Positions 35,370 through 43,469 of a stretch of 64,000 bases of DNA are shown here, in pieces. The stretch covers positions 558,001 to 622,000 of the forward strand of contig NZ_CP011273.1 in assembly GCF_001610895.1 (NCBI RefSeq), read 5' to 3'. A program made the position numbers and the translations under genes. Position 1 is the first letter of the stretch. Each line of letters starts with the position of its first letter. A model generated the notes under the pieces. That model was not told the DNA's origin and did not search any database. It worked only from the letters and a program-made list of their open reading frames with translations. This DNA comes from Planctomyces sp. SH-PL62. Lineage in GTDB: Bacteria > Planctomycetota > Planctomycetia > Isosphaerales > Isosphaeraceae.

Positions 35370-37424
35370 ATGGGCAAGAGCGGCAAGGGACTGATCGTCC
35401 GGGACCTGGATCAGCTTTTCCGCCGCGGCGCGGTGTTCGTCGCGGACGGGGAGTTGCTCGCGAGATTTCTGGCGAGCGGGGACGAGGGGGCTTTCGAGTC
35501 GATCGTGACGCGGCACGGGCCGATGGTCCGGGGCGTGTGCGGTCGGCTCCTGCGCGATCCTCACGACGCGGACGACGCCTTCCAGGCGACGTTCCTGGTC
35601 CTGGCCCGATACGGGGGGAAGCTCCGCGACCCCGACCGCCTGTCCTCGTGGCTCTACAGCATCGCCCGCCGCGTGAGCCTCCGGGCCCGCGCCCGGGCCG
35701 ACCGCCGCCGGGCCCAACCGCTCGTGCACGACGTCCCTGCCCGCGAGGACGCCCGCGCCGAGTGGTCCGACCTGTGGCCCGTCCTGGACGCCGAGCTGGC
35801 CCGGATGCCGGCCCCCCAGCGCGACGTGCTGGTCCTCTGTCTGCTGGGCGGTGCCTCGGAACAGGAGGCGTCGCAACGCCTCGACTGCCCGGTCGGCACC
35901 GTCAAGAGCCGGCTCTCGCGTGCGAGGGAGGCCCTTCGGGGGCGGCTGTTGCGACGAGGCGTCGCGCCGGCGGCGGCCCTGGCGGCGTCGTCGGCCGAGT
36001 CGTTCGCGTCTCCCGCGTCGTCCCTCCTGATCCGTGCGACCCTGGCGACGATCACGGCGAAGGCTCCGGTCTCGCCCGCCGTCGCCGCCCTCATCCAGGG
36101 AGTCTCCTCGACCATGCTCTCGAAACCGATCCTCGTGACGCTGGCCCTTGCCGGCGGCCTTGGGCTGCTCGGCCTGACGATGCCGGCCTGGACCGCAAGC
36201 CCGCCGCATCACCCCCAGACCGTGGAAGATTCGGCCGTCCCGCAGGCGTCGGAGGCGGCCGACGTCAAGGTGAAGAACCTCCAGCGCCTTCTGGTGGCCA
36301 TGCTTCAGTCCATGAGCGCGACGGATACGGCCTCCTTCCCCGCCGCCGCCATCCACGGCCCGGACGGCCAGCCGCTCCTCAGTTGGCGGGTCGCAATCCT
36401 CCCCTTCCTCGGCGAGGAGGCGCTCTACAGGGAGTTCCACCTCGACGAGCCCTGGGACGGCCCCCACAACAGGTCGTTGATCGCCCGCATGCCGGCGGTC
36501 TATCGAACCCCAGACATCCCGACTCAGGCGGGCCGGACGCGGTTCCGAGGTTTCTCCATCCCCGGAGCGATGTTCGACCCGAATCCCAACCCGGCCGCCA
36601 TGGGGATGATGATGGGCGGCATGATGTCCAGTGGTATGACCGGCCGTGGGGGCCGCATGGACGGGATGGGGATCGGGATGGATGGCTCCGGGGTGATGTC
36701 GGCCGGAAGTGGATCGTCGGTGCGCGAGGGCGTCGAGAGGTCCGGGACGGGCCGCGGCGAGACTCCCCCCGAGCCGGAAAAGGCCGAGGATCGCGACCGT
36801 CGGGAAGACGACCCGAACGACCCGGCGGCGGAGGGGGCGATGGGCAGGGGCATGGGCATCTCGCCGGACGGTCCCCTGGAGGGGATGGGGGCGGCTGGAG
36901 CGGGACCGGCGCCTCGGGCTCCGAACCAGGGCGTGGGGATGGCGGAAATCACCGACGGCACGTCCAACACGGCGTTCCTCGTCGTCGCCTCGGAGGCTGT
37001 CGAATGGACCAGGCCCGGCGAGATCGATGCGGATCCGAGCCAGGCGGCCGCAAGCTTCGACGGCGGCGACCCCCGAGGGTTCGTCGTCGGTCTGGTCGAC
37101 GGCGCGGCCCGGTTCCTGCCCCCCAGTCCGAATCGGCCGCGATATCTTGCGGCGCTGCTCTCCCGCGCGGGGGGCGAGATCCTCGACTGGTCGGATTACG
37201 TTCCACGGACGGTGCCCGCGGCCCTCATGCCGGTCCCTCCCCTCCCCTTGGCCGAGGCTCGCATGAAGCCCTCCGAGACGGTCGCGCCCGCTTCGCCCGT
37301 CGTGGAACCGCCGGTGGCTGAGCCCTCCCTGGAGCAACGGATGCAGCGCGTCGAGGAGAAGCTGGACCGCCTGCTCCAGAAGCTCGACGCCGGCGATCCC
37401 GACGACGAAGCGACGAAGCCCTGA
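35370..37424 (+). CDS. ECF sigma factor fused to membrane anchor and DUF1559-like domain (paralog A)
   Basis: 684 residues from ATG 35370. Sigma region 2: DPHDADDAFQATFLVLARYG; region 4: GGASEQEASQRLDCPVGTVK and KSRLSRAREALRGRL. A proline/alanine stretch leads to a membrane helix (KPILVTLALAGGLGLLGLTM, about residue 250-270). The exported half resembles DUF1559 (LLVAMLQS, PLLSWRVAILPFLGEEALYR, LVDGAARFLPP), with a Met/Gly-rich insert near residues 410-445 and a C-terminal short coiled coil (QRMQRVEEKLDRLLQKLD). The design suggests a membrane-tethered sigma factor that senses the envelope; this is inference. Close paralog at 43470-45227. Confidence 0.87.
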   Translation: MGKSGKGLIVRDLDQLFRRGAVFVADGELLARFLASGDEGAFESIVTRHGPMVRGVCGRLLRDPHDADDAFQATFLVLARYGGKLRDPDRLSSWLYSIARRVSLRARARADRRRAQPLVHDVPAREDARAEWSDLWPVLDAELARMPAPQRDVLVLCLLGGASEQEASQRLDCPVGTVKSRLSRAREALRGRLLRRGVAPAAALAASSAESFASPASSLLIRATLATITAKAPVSPAVAALIQGVSSTMLSKPILVTLALAGGLGLLGLTMPAWTASPPHHPQTVEDSAVPQASEAADVKVKNLQRLLVAMLQSMSATDTASFPAAAIHGPDGQPLLSWRVAILPFLGEEALYREFHLDEPWDGPHNRSLIARMPAVYRTPDIPTQAGRTRFRGFSIPGAMFDPNPNPAAMGMMMGGMMSSGMTGRGGRMDGMGIGMDGSGVMSAGSGSSVREGVERSGTGRGETPPEPEKAEDRDRREDDPNDPAAEGAMGRGMGISPDGPLEGMGAAGAGPAPRAPNQGVGMAEITDGTSNTAFLVVASEAVEWTRPGEIDADPSQAAASFDGGDPRGFVVGLVDGAARFLPPSPNRPRYLAALLSRAGGEILDWSDYVPRTVPAALMPVPPLPLAEARMKPSETVAPASPVVEPPVAEPSLEQRMQRVEEKLDRLLQKLDAGDPDDEATKP

Positions 37425-38002
37425 CCTGCGAAGGGCCGCCCGGATCCCGAATCCAGGTCGACCGCGATCCGGGCTCGTTCCTCCCCCACCGCGTTCCTAT
37501 TCGACGAAACGGTCGTACTGTGAACCCAGGGGTCCGCGCAGGCCCGGATAGCCCTCGGGCGTCGCGGAACGTGGGCCTGGGGAGGGATGCCGGCGCGTGT
37601 CCCGCGATGATGCGGATTCGCCGATCGAAGCCAATCAATGAAGCCGAGGATCAGACTTAATATCATGATGATTAAGAATTTGGGTCGATTGGCTTCGTTT
37701 TCGGTTTGGAGAAAACGAACCCAATTCCGCAGTGTCGCTCCGGTTTGCGGCCATTGAACCGGAAGGGTCGAGCCTCGACCGACGGGGTGGTTTGGGCGGC
37801 CCGCCCGGACGGGAATATCCGTTCGCTTCGGGATCCCGTGTTCGAGAAGCAGGCTCAAGACGGCGATCTCATGAAAAGCGCCGAACGAAGCCAATTTCGG
37901 GGGCGAGGATTCGTGATTAAAGGGCCTCGAATACGAGGGTTGCGTCGATTGGCTCCGTTTCGCGGCGGCGCGGACGAACCCAATTTTCCGGCTCGGGCGG
38001 GG
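37425..38002. repeat. Intergenic region with degenerate repeats
   Basis: 578 bases without a gene. It contains recurring words: TCGATTGGCTTCGTTTT (37685 onward) and TCGATTGGCTCCGTTTCG (37948 onward) on one side, and CGAACCCAATT-type words at about 37715, 37885 (GAACGAAGCCAATT) and 37975 on the other, so that each pair can fold as an imperfect hairpin. It is locally AT-rich (37640-37700). Likely a decayed family of intergenic repeats. Confidence 0.5.
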
Positions 38003-39169
38003 TCAGGCCGAGGAGGACGGTTCGAGCTGCGGGAGGGGGGCGTGGGCCTCGTCCCAGGCGCGGGGGATGTAGGTGCAGTCAGGCTCGGCGGCGTAGGGGT
38101 CGCCGGTGACGGCGAAGGCGCGGGCGCGGCTGCCGCCGCAGACGTGGCGGTACTCGCAGACGCCGCACTTGCCGCCGAAGGTGTCGGCGTCGCGGAGGCG
38201 GCGGAAGATGGGCGAGCGCTGGTAGACGTCGACCACGTCGTTGAACGGGAACATGCCGCAGGTCAGCGGCAGGAACCCGCTGGGGTGGATCAGGCCGGCG
38301 TGGCTGATGAACACGATGCCCCGGCCGTCGTTCACCCCCGGCAGGCCGCCGTTCCAGCCCCGGGCCGAGAGCTTCATCGGCTCGGCCCCGCCCGACTCCT
38401 TCCGGCGCTGGAGGACGTATCGACGATAGTGCATGCCCTCGGTCGTCTTGATCATGAACGTGTGCTCGCGCGAGAGCTTCCACAGGCGGGCGAACGCCTG
38501 CTCGTAGCGCTCGCCGTCGAGCCGCATGTCGGCCGAGGCGCGGCCCACGGGGATGATCAGGAAGAGCGACCAGAGGGCGATGCCCCGGGGCTCCAGCAGG
38601 TCGGCGATGGCTTCGAGCTGGCCGAACGTGTCCGGGGTGAGCGTGGTGTTGACCTGGATCGGGACTCCGGCCTCGCGGGCGTCGTCCATGATCTTGCGGG
38701 TCATGTCGAACGAGCCGGCGACGCCCCGGACCCGGTCGTGGGTGGCGGCGTCGACGCCGTCGAGCGAGACGGCCATGCGGCCGATCCCGGCGGCCTTGAG
38801 CCGGGCGATCGCCTCGGCGGTGACCAGGGGGGTCGGCGAGGGGGTGATGGCCGTCTGCAATCCGACCCCGGCCGCGTGGGCGATCAGGTCGAACAGGTCG
38901 GCCCGCTTGAGGGGGTCGCCGCCGGTGAAGACCAGGAGCGGCGGCTCGGGGAAGCTCGCGAGCTGGTCGATCAGCCGGAGCGAGGCCGACGTGTCCAGCT
39001 CGGCCGGGTCGGCCTTCGGCTGGGCGCAGGCCCGGCAGTGCAGGCAGATCAGGTCGCAGGCGCGGGTCACCTCGTAGAAGGCGATCAGCGGGCTGGAGTC
39101 GAAGTTGCGGCGGCGGGTCCAATCGGGACGCGGGGCGTCGGCCGGCGGCGTGGGGCGGGTCTGATTCAT
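38003..39169 (-). CDS. Radical SAM/SPASM protein, TIGR04053-like (heme-pathway type)
   Basis: 388 residues from ATG 39169, with GAAAGG seven bases upstream; 39193 is the longest start. The cluster motif is TRACDLICLHCRACAQP (CxxxCxxC), followed by VFTGGDPLKR. The C-terminal SPASM cysteines lie in KCGVCEYRHVCGGSRARA. The family resembles AhbD/NirJ, which act on heme side chains. It is divergent from protoporphyrinogen oxidase with 136 bases between, so a heme role is likely, though the exact reaction is not known. Confidence 0.82.
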   Translation of the reverse strand: MNQTRPTPPADAPRPDWTRRRNFDSSPLIAFYEVTRACDLICLHCRACAQPKADPAELDTSASLRLIDQLASFPEPPLLVFTGGDPLKRADLFDLIAHAAGVGLQTAITPSPTPLVTAEAIARLKAAGIGRMAVSLDGVDAATHDRVRGVAGSFDMTRKIMDDAREAGVPIQVNTTLTPDTFGQLEAIADLLEPRGIALWSLFLIIPVGRASADMRLDGERYEQAFARLWKLSREHTFMIKTTEGMHYRRYVLQRRKESGGAEPMKLSARGWNGGLPGVNDGRGIVFISHAGLIHPSGFLPLTCGMFPFNDVVDVYQRSPIFRRLRDADTFGGKCGVCEYRHVCGGSRARAFAVTGDPYAAEPDCTYIPRAWDEAHAPLPQLEPSSSA

Positions 39170-39305
39170 GGCTGCCTTTCCGCGCCGGCTCACGCCGGGC
39201 GGAGGACCTCGGTATACTGGATGTCTCTATCCACAACTCTAGCCGAACGGGGACGGGCGCTCAAGGAGCCCCCACCGGGCCGATCGGCGGGATGACGAGG
39301 CGACG

Positions 39306-40763
39306 ATGCGGGACGAGCCGGACGCGATGGGCGGAAATCCAGGCGGGATCGAAACCGTGGACGTGGCGGTCGTGGGGGGCGGGATCACCGGACTGGCGGC
39401 GGCCAACCGCCTCCGCGAGCTTGACCCGTCGCTAAGCGTGGCGGTGCTGGAGGCCGGTGCGAAGCCCGGCGGCGTGCTCGGGACGGACCGTCGCGACGGC
39501 TTCCTGATCGACTCCAGCGCCGACAGCTTCATCACCAACGTCCCCTGGGCGATCGACCTCTGCCGCCGCCTGGGCCTGGAAGACCGCCTGATCCAGACCG
39601 CCGAGCGGAACCGGCGGTCGTTCGTCGTCCGCGCGGGGAGGCTGGAGCCGATCCCGGACGGCCTGATCATCATGGCCCCATCGAAGATCGGCCCGATGGT
39701 CCGGACGCGCATCCTGAGCGTGCCCGGCAAGCTGCGGCTGGCGATGGAGCGGTTCCTCCCCAAAGGCGACGGCTCCGACGAGAGCCTCGCCGGGTTCGCC
39801 CGCCGACGGTTCGGCCGCGAGGCCTACGACCGCCTGATCCAGCCCCTGGTCGGCGGCATGTACACCGGCGACCCCGAGCGCCTGAGCGTCAAGGCGACCA
39901 TGCCGCGCTTCCTGGAGATGGAGCAGCGCGACGGCAGCCTGATCAAATCCATGCGCGCCGCCGGCGGCAAGCAGACGGGCGGATCGGGCGCCCGCTACAG
40001 CCTGTTCGTCGGGCTCGAAGGGGGCATGTCCGACCTGGTCGAGGCGATCGTCGCGAGGCTGCCGGAGGGGACCGTGCGGACCGGCTCCCCCGTGCGTCGA
40101 ATCTCCCGCGACGCCGACGGCTGGCGGCTCGACGTCGGGGACGGCCCGACGACGCTCCGCGCCCGCTCGGTGATCCTGGCGACTTCCGCGAGGGCGACGG
40201 CCGGCCTGCTGCGCGAGGTCGCGCCGGAGGCCGCGGCCGAGGTCGGGGCGATCACGTCGACGTCGAGCGCGGTCGTCTCGCTGGGCTTCCGCCGCGATCG
40301 GATCGCGCACCCGCTGGACGGATTCGGCTTCGTCGTCCCGTTCATCGAGGATCGGCGGATCCTCTCGGGGAGCTTCTCCAGCGTGAAGTTCGCCAACCGC
40401 GCGCCCGAGGGTTCGGTCCTGATCCGCGTATTCATGGGGGGCTCCAAACGGCCCGAGCTGGTGGACGCGGACGATAACGAGCTGGTGCGGATCGCCACGG
40501 AGGAGCTGGCGTCGCTGCTGGGCGTGCGGGGGGGGCCGGAAACCTCGTCCGTCTCCCGTTGGCGCGAGGTCATGCCGCAGTACGAGGTCGGCCACCTGGA
40601 GCGGATCGCGGACGTCGAGGCGAGGGTCGGGGCGCTCGACGGCCTGGAGCTGGCCGGGAACTGGCTGCGCGGGATCGGCGTCCCCATGTGCATCCACAGC
40701 GGCGAGCAGGCCGCCGGCCGCGCGGCCAGCCGGATCGGCCAGGCCGCCGGTCGCGCGGGTTGA
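39306..40763 (+). CDS. hemG: Protoporphyrinogen/coproporphyrinogen oxidase (HemY/HemG-type)
   Basis: 485 residues. The dinucleotide-binding motif VDVAVVGGGITGLAAANRL, the FAD motif VAVLEAGAKPGG, and QPLVGGMYTGDPERLSVKAT are typical of oxygen-dependent protoporphyrinogen oxidase (HemY-type, FAD), and the C-terminal LAGNWLRGIGVPMCIHSGEQ binds FAD. It makes protoporphyrin IX or coproporphyrin III. No signal peptide; probably membrane-associated in the cytoplasm. Divergent from the heme-type radical SAM gene. Confidence 0.9.
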   Translation: MRDEPDAMGGNPGGIETVDVAVVGGGITGLAAANRLRELDPSLSVAVLEAGAKPGGVLGTDRRDGFLIDSSADSFITNVPWAIDLCRRLGLEDRLIQTAERNRRSFVVRAGRLEPIPDGLIIMAPSKIGPMVRTRILSVPGKLRLAMERFLPKGDGSDESLAGFARRRFGREAYDRLIQPLVGGMYTGDPERLSVKATMPRFLEMEQRDGSLIKSMRAAGGKQTGGSGARYSLFVGLEGGMSDLVEAIVARLPEGTVRTGSPVRRISRDADGWRLDVGDGPTTLRARSVILATSARATAGLLREVAPEAAAEVGAITSTSSAVVSLGFRRDRIAHPLDGFGFVVPFIEDRRILSGSFSSVKFANRAPEGSVLIRVFMGGSKRPELVDADDNELVRIATEELASLLGVRGGPETSSVSRWREVMPQYEVGHLERIADVEARVGALDGLELAGNWLRGIGVPMCIHSGEQAAGRAASRIGQAAGRAG

Positions 40764-40849
40764 ACGGGGGTCGGCCCTGTGCGATCCTCGGGAGGAGGCC
40801 GTCCGACGGGTCGCGACGGCCGGGAATCCGACGCCAGGGGGAACGACCG

Positions 40850-42202
40850 ATGACGAATCGCCGGGACGCGCTGAAGTTCGGCGCGGCGGGACTGACGGCC
40901 TCGATGCTCGGAGGGTACACGCGCGGGGCGGCCGACGAGAAGCCGTTCCGCGTGGGCCTGATCGGCTGCGGCTGGTACGGCAAGTCGGACCTGTTCCGGC
41001 TGATCCAGGTCGCCCCCGTCGAGGTCGTCTCGCTCTGCGACCCCGACAAGAAGCAGCTCGCCCACGCGGCCGAGATGGTCGCCTCCCGCCAGAAGTCCGG
41101 GAAGACCCCCAGGACCTACGGCGACTATCGCGAGATGCTCAAGGAGAAGGACCTGGACATCGTCCTGGTCGCCACGCCCGACCACTGGCACGCCCTGCCG
41201 ATGATCGCGGCCGTCGAGGCCGGGGCCGACGTGTACGTCCAGAAGCCCATCAGCCACGACGTTTTGGAAGGCGAGGCGATGGTCGCCGCCGCCCGCAAGC
41301 ATAATCGGGTCGTCCAGGTGGGGACCCAGCGCAAGAGCACGCCGCACCTGATCGAGGCCAAGAAGCAGGTCGTCGACGCCGGGCTGCTCGGCAAGATCGG
41401 CCACGTCGAGGTCTGCTGTTATTATCACATGCGGGCCAACGACAACCCGCCCGTCACCACCCCGCCGGACTTCTTCGACTACGAGATGTGGACCGGCCCC
41501 GCCCCGCTGCGGCCCTACGACGGCATCCCCCACGTCCGCTGGTGGCGGACCTTCATGGAGTACGGCAGCGGCATCACCGGCGACATGTGCGTGCACATGC
41601 TCGACACCGCGCGCTGGATGCTCGGCCTGGGATGGCCCGAGAAGATCACGTCGAGCGGCGGCATCCTGGTCCAGAAAGACGGCAAGTCGAACATCAGCGA
41701 CACCCAGGGTGCGACGTTCGAATACCCCGAATACGACGTCGTCTGGCAGCACCGCACCTGGGGCACCTCGCCCGACCCGGAATACCCCTGGGCGCTGATG
41801 ATCTACGGCGAGAAGGGGACGCTCAAGGCCAGCACCATGCGGGCCGACTTCATCCCCCAGGGCGAAGGGAAACCCCTCCACTTCGATTGCGTCTTCGAAC
41901 GCGAGAAGTACCCTGAGGACGTCAACGAGCCGGAAATCGAGCTGAACGCCGCCCCCGCCACGAGGCTCCACATGCGGAACTTCCTGGCCTCGATCGCCGA
42001 CCGCTCCCGGCCGATCGCCGACATCGAGCAGGGCCACATCTCCACCGCCTCGTGCCTGCTGGCGAACCTCTCCATGCAGCTCGACCGGCCGGTCGTCTAC
42101 GACCCGAGCAAGCGGATCGTCGTCGGCGACGACGAGGCCACCAAGCTCCTCCGCGGCCCCTACCGCGCCCCCTGGCAGCATCCCGCCGATTCGCTGCTCT
42201 GA
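40850..42202 (+). CDS. Tat-exported Gfo/Idh/MocA-family oxidoreductase
   Basis: 450 residues. MTNRRDALKFGAAGLTASML is a twin-arginine-type signal, so the protein is probably exported with its cofactor. Then FRVGLIGCGWYGKSDL is the NAD(P) motif, ATPDHWHALPMIAAVEAG and DVYVQKPISHD carry the conserved EKP-like lysine, and the C-terminal domain has GDMCVHMLDTARW. Members act on sugars or inositols; planctomycetes encode many. The start at 40850 is preceded by GGGGGAA. Confidence 0.88.
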   Translation: MTNRRDALKFGAAGLTASMLGGYTRGAADEKPFRVGLIGCGWYGKSDLFRLIQVAPVEVVSLCDPDKKQLAHAAEMVASRQKSGKTPRTYGDYREMLKEKDLDIVLVATPDHWHALPMIAAVEAGADVYVQKPISHDVLEGEAMVAAARKHNRVVQVGTQRKSTPHLIEAKKQVVDAGLLGKIGHVEVCCYYHMRANDNPPVTTPPDFFDYEMWTGPAPLRPYDGIPHVRWWRTFMEYGSGITGDMCVHMLDTARWMLGLGWPEKITSSGGILVQKDGKSNISDTQGATFEYPEYDVVWQHRTWGTSPDPEYPWALMIYGEKGTLKASTMRADFIPQGEGKPLHFDCVFEREKYPEDVNEPEIELNAAPATRLHMRNFLASIADRSRPIADIEQGHISTASCLLANLSMQLDRPVVYDPSKRIVVGDDEATKLLRGPYRAPWQHPADSLL

Positions 42203-42288
42203 CTCGTCGAGGACGTCGCCCCCCCCCGGCCGAGGGGGGGCCGGACGCGGCCCTGATGGATGGATCGAACGCCCCTCGTGGAGGTCTC

Positions 42289-43316
42289 ATGAGGAAACCG
42301 TCGCGCCTCCGCCGCGCCGCCCGTCGTACTCTGGCCGCGGCGGGGGCGATCCTGCTCTTACTCGCCTCCGCCGGGCTTCGCGCCGACCCGCCGGGCGAGC
42401 CCAGGCTCCTGACGACCTGGGGCGAGCGGGGGGAAGGACCGGGCCAGTTCCACTCGCCGATCCACGTCGCGATCAACGCCAGGGACGAGGTGTACGTCGC
42501 CGATCTGAACAATTCACGCATCCAGAAATTCACCGCCGACGGCGCGTACCTGGGAGGGTTCGACCTCCCGCTGGACTCCCCTCCGCGCAAGTCGTGCATC
42601 GTGGGCGGCCTCGCCCTGGATGACCGGGGCCTGATCTACGTGTCGTTCATGAACCAGCACCGGATCGCGGTGTACGACGACGCCGGCGCGGTCGTCCGGG
42701 AATGGGGCCGACGCGGCCCCGGGGACGGCGAGTTCCATCAGCCGGGGGGAATGGTCCTGCGCCGGGACGGCACGCTCTACGTGGCCGACCAGTGCAATCA
42801 TCGCATCCAGAAGTTCACGATCGACGGCCGGTTCCTCGGCGAGTGGGGAGGCCATGGCTCCGAGCCCGGGCGCTTCGGGGGAGCGATCCGGCGGGTTCGC
42901 GATTCGCCGGGCCGCACTTCCTCGCGCAGGACGGCGAATGTCGGCTCTACACGACCGAGGCGGGGCTCGGACGGGTCCAGCGGCTCGCGCCCGACGGCGA
43001 GCCGCTCCTGAGCTGGGGCGACAAGGGGGACCAGCCCGGCGGCTTCGGGGCGTACAGCTTCGGCTCGCTTCCCGGGACGTACGGCCCGATCGGACTGATG
43101 GTCGATCGACACGATCGGGTCTGGGTCAGCAGCCTGAACGATCGCGTCCAGTGCTTCACCACGGACGGCCGCTACCTGTTCGGGATCACCGAATCGGGGC
43201 CGGATCCGGGCCAACTCGACCATCCCCACGGCATGGCCGTCGACAGCCGGGGGCGACTCTACGTGGCCGACTCGAGCAACCAACGGATCCAGAAGTTCGA
43301 GATCCCCGACCCCTGA
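42289..43316 (+). CDS. Exported NHL-repeat beta-propeller protein, frame broken by one base
   Basis: From ATG 42289 with GGAGG four bases upstream. Signal peptide MRKPSRLRRAARRTLAAAGA then NHL repeats: VYVADLNNSRIQKFTADGAY, LYVADQCNHRIQKFTIDGRF. At the G run 42877-42881 the frame turns wrong; the continuing propeller (CRLYTTEAGLGRVQRLAPDG; RVWVSSLNDRVQCFTTDGRY; LYVADSSNQRIQKFEIPDP) is in another frame to 43316. One added G gives a single protein of about 342 residues with six NHL units. Binds unknown ligands. Confidence 0.82.
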
Positions 43317-43469
43317 TCGACGGGTGCCGGGCCGCCCATCTCCCGCTCGGCCCCGTCGCCGGCCATTGCACCGAAGGAAACTCCCGAATTTCCCCGCAGG
43401 CCGACGGAACCGAAAAGCGGCGCCCGGGCAGTATCCTCAGAGACGCGAGACGACCGACGGGGGTGGGCG

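Noticed and set aside
34713-37337. Minus-strand extension of the 34701 gene across the ECF gene to 37337
   Set aside because: Only the last 142 codons show membrane-protein character; the rest is antisense to the sigma-DUF1559 fusion.
42202-42250. C/G-rich hairpin after the Gfo/Idh/MocA gene as a terminator
   Set aside because: Runs of C and G can pair, but no T tract follows, so termination is not supported.
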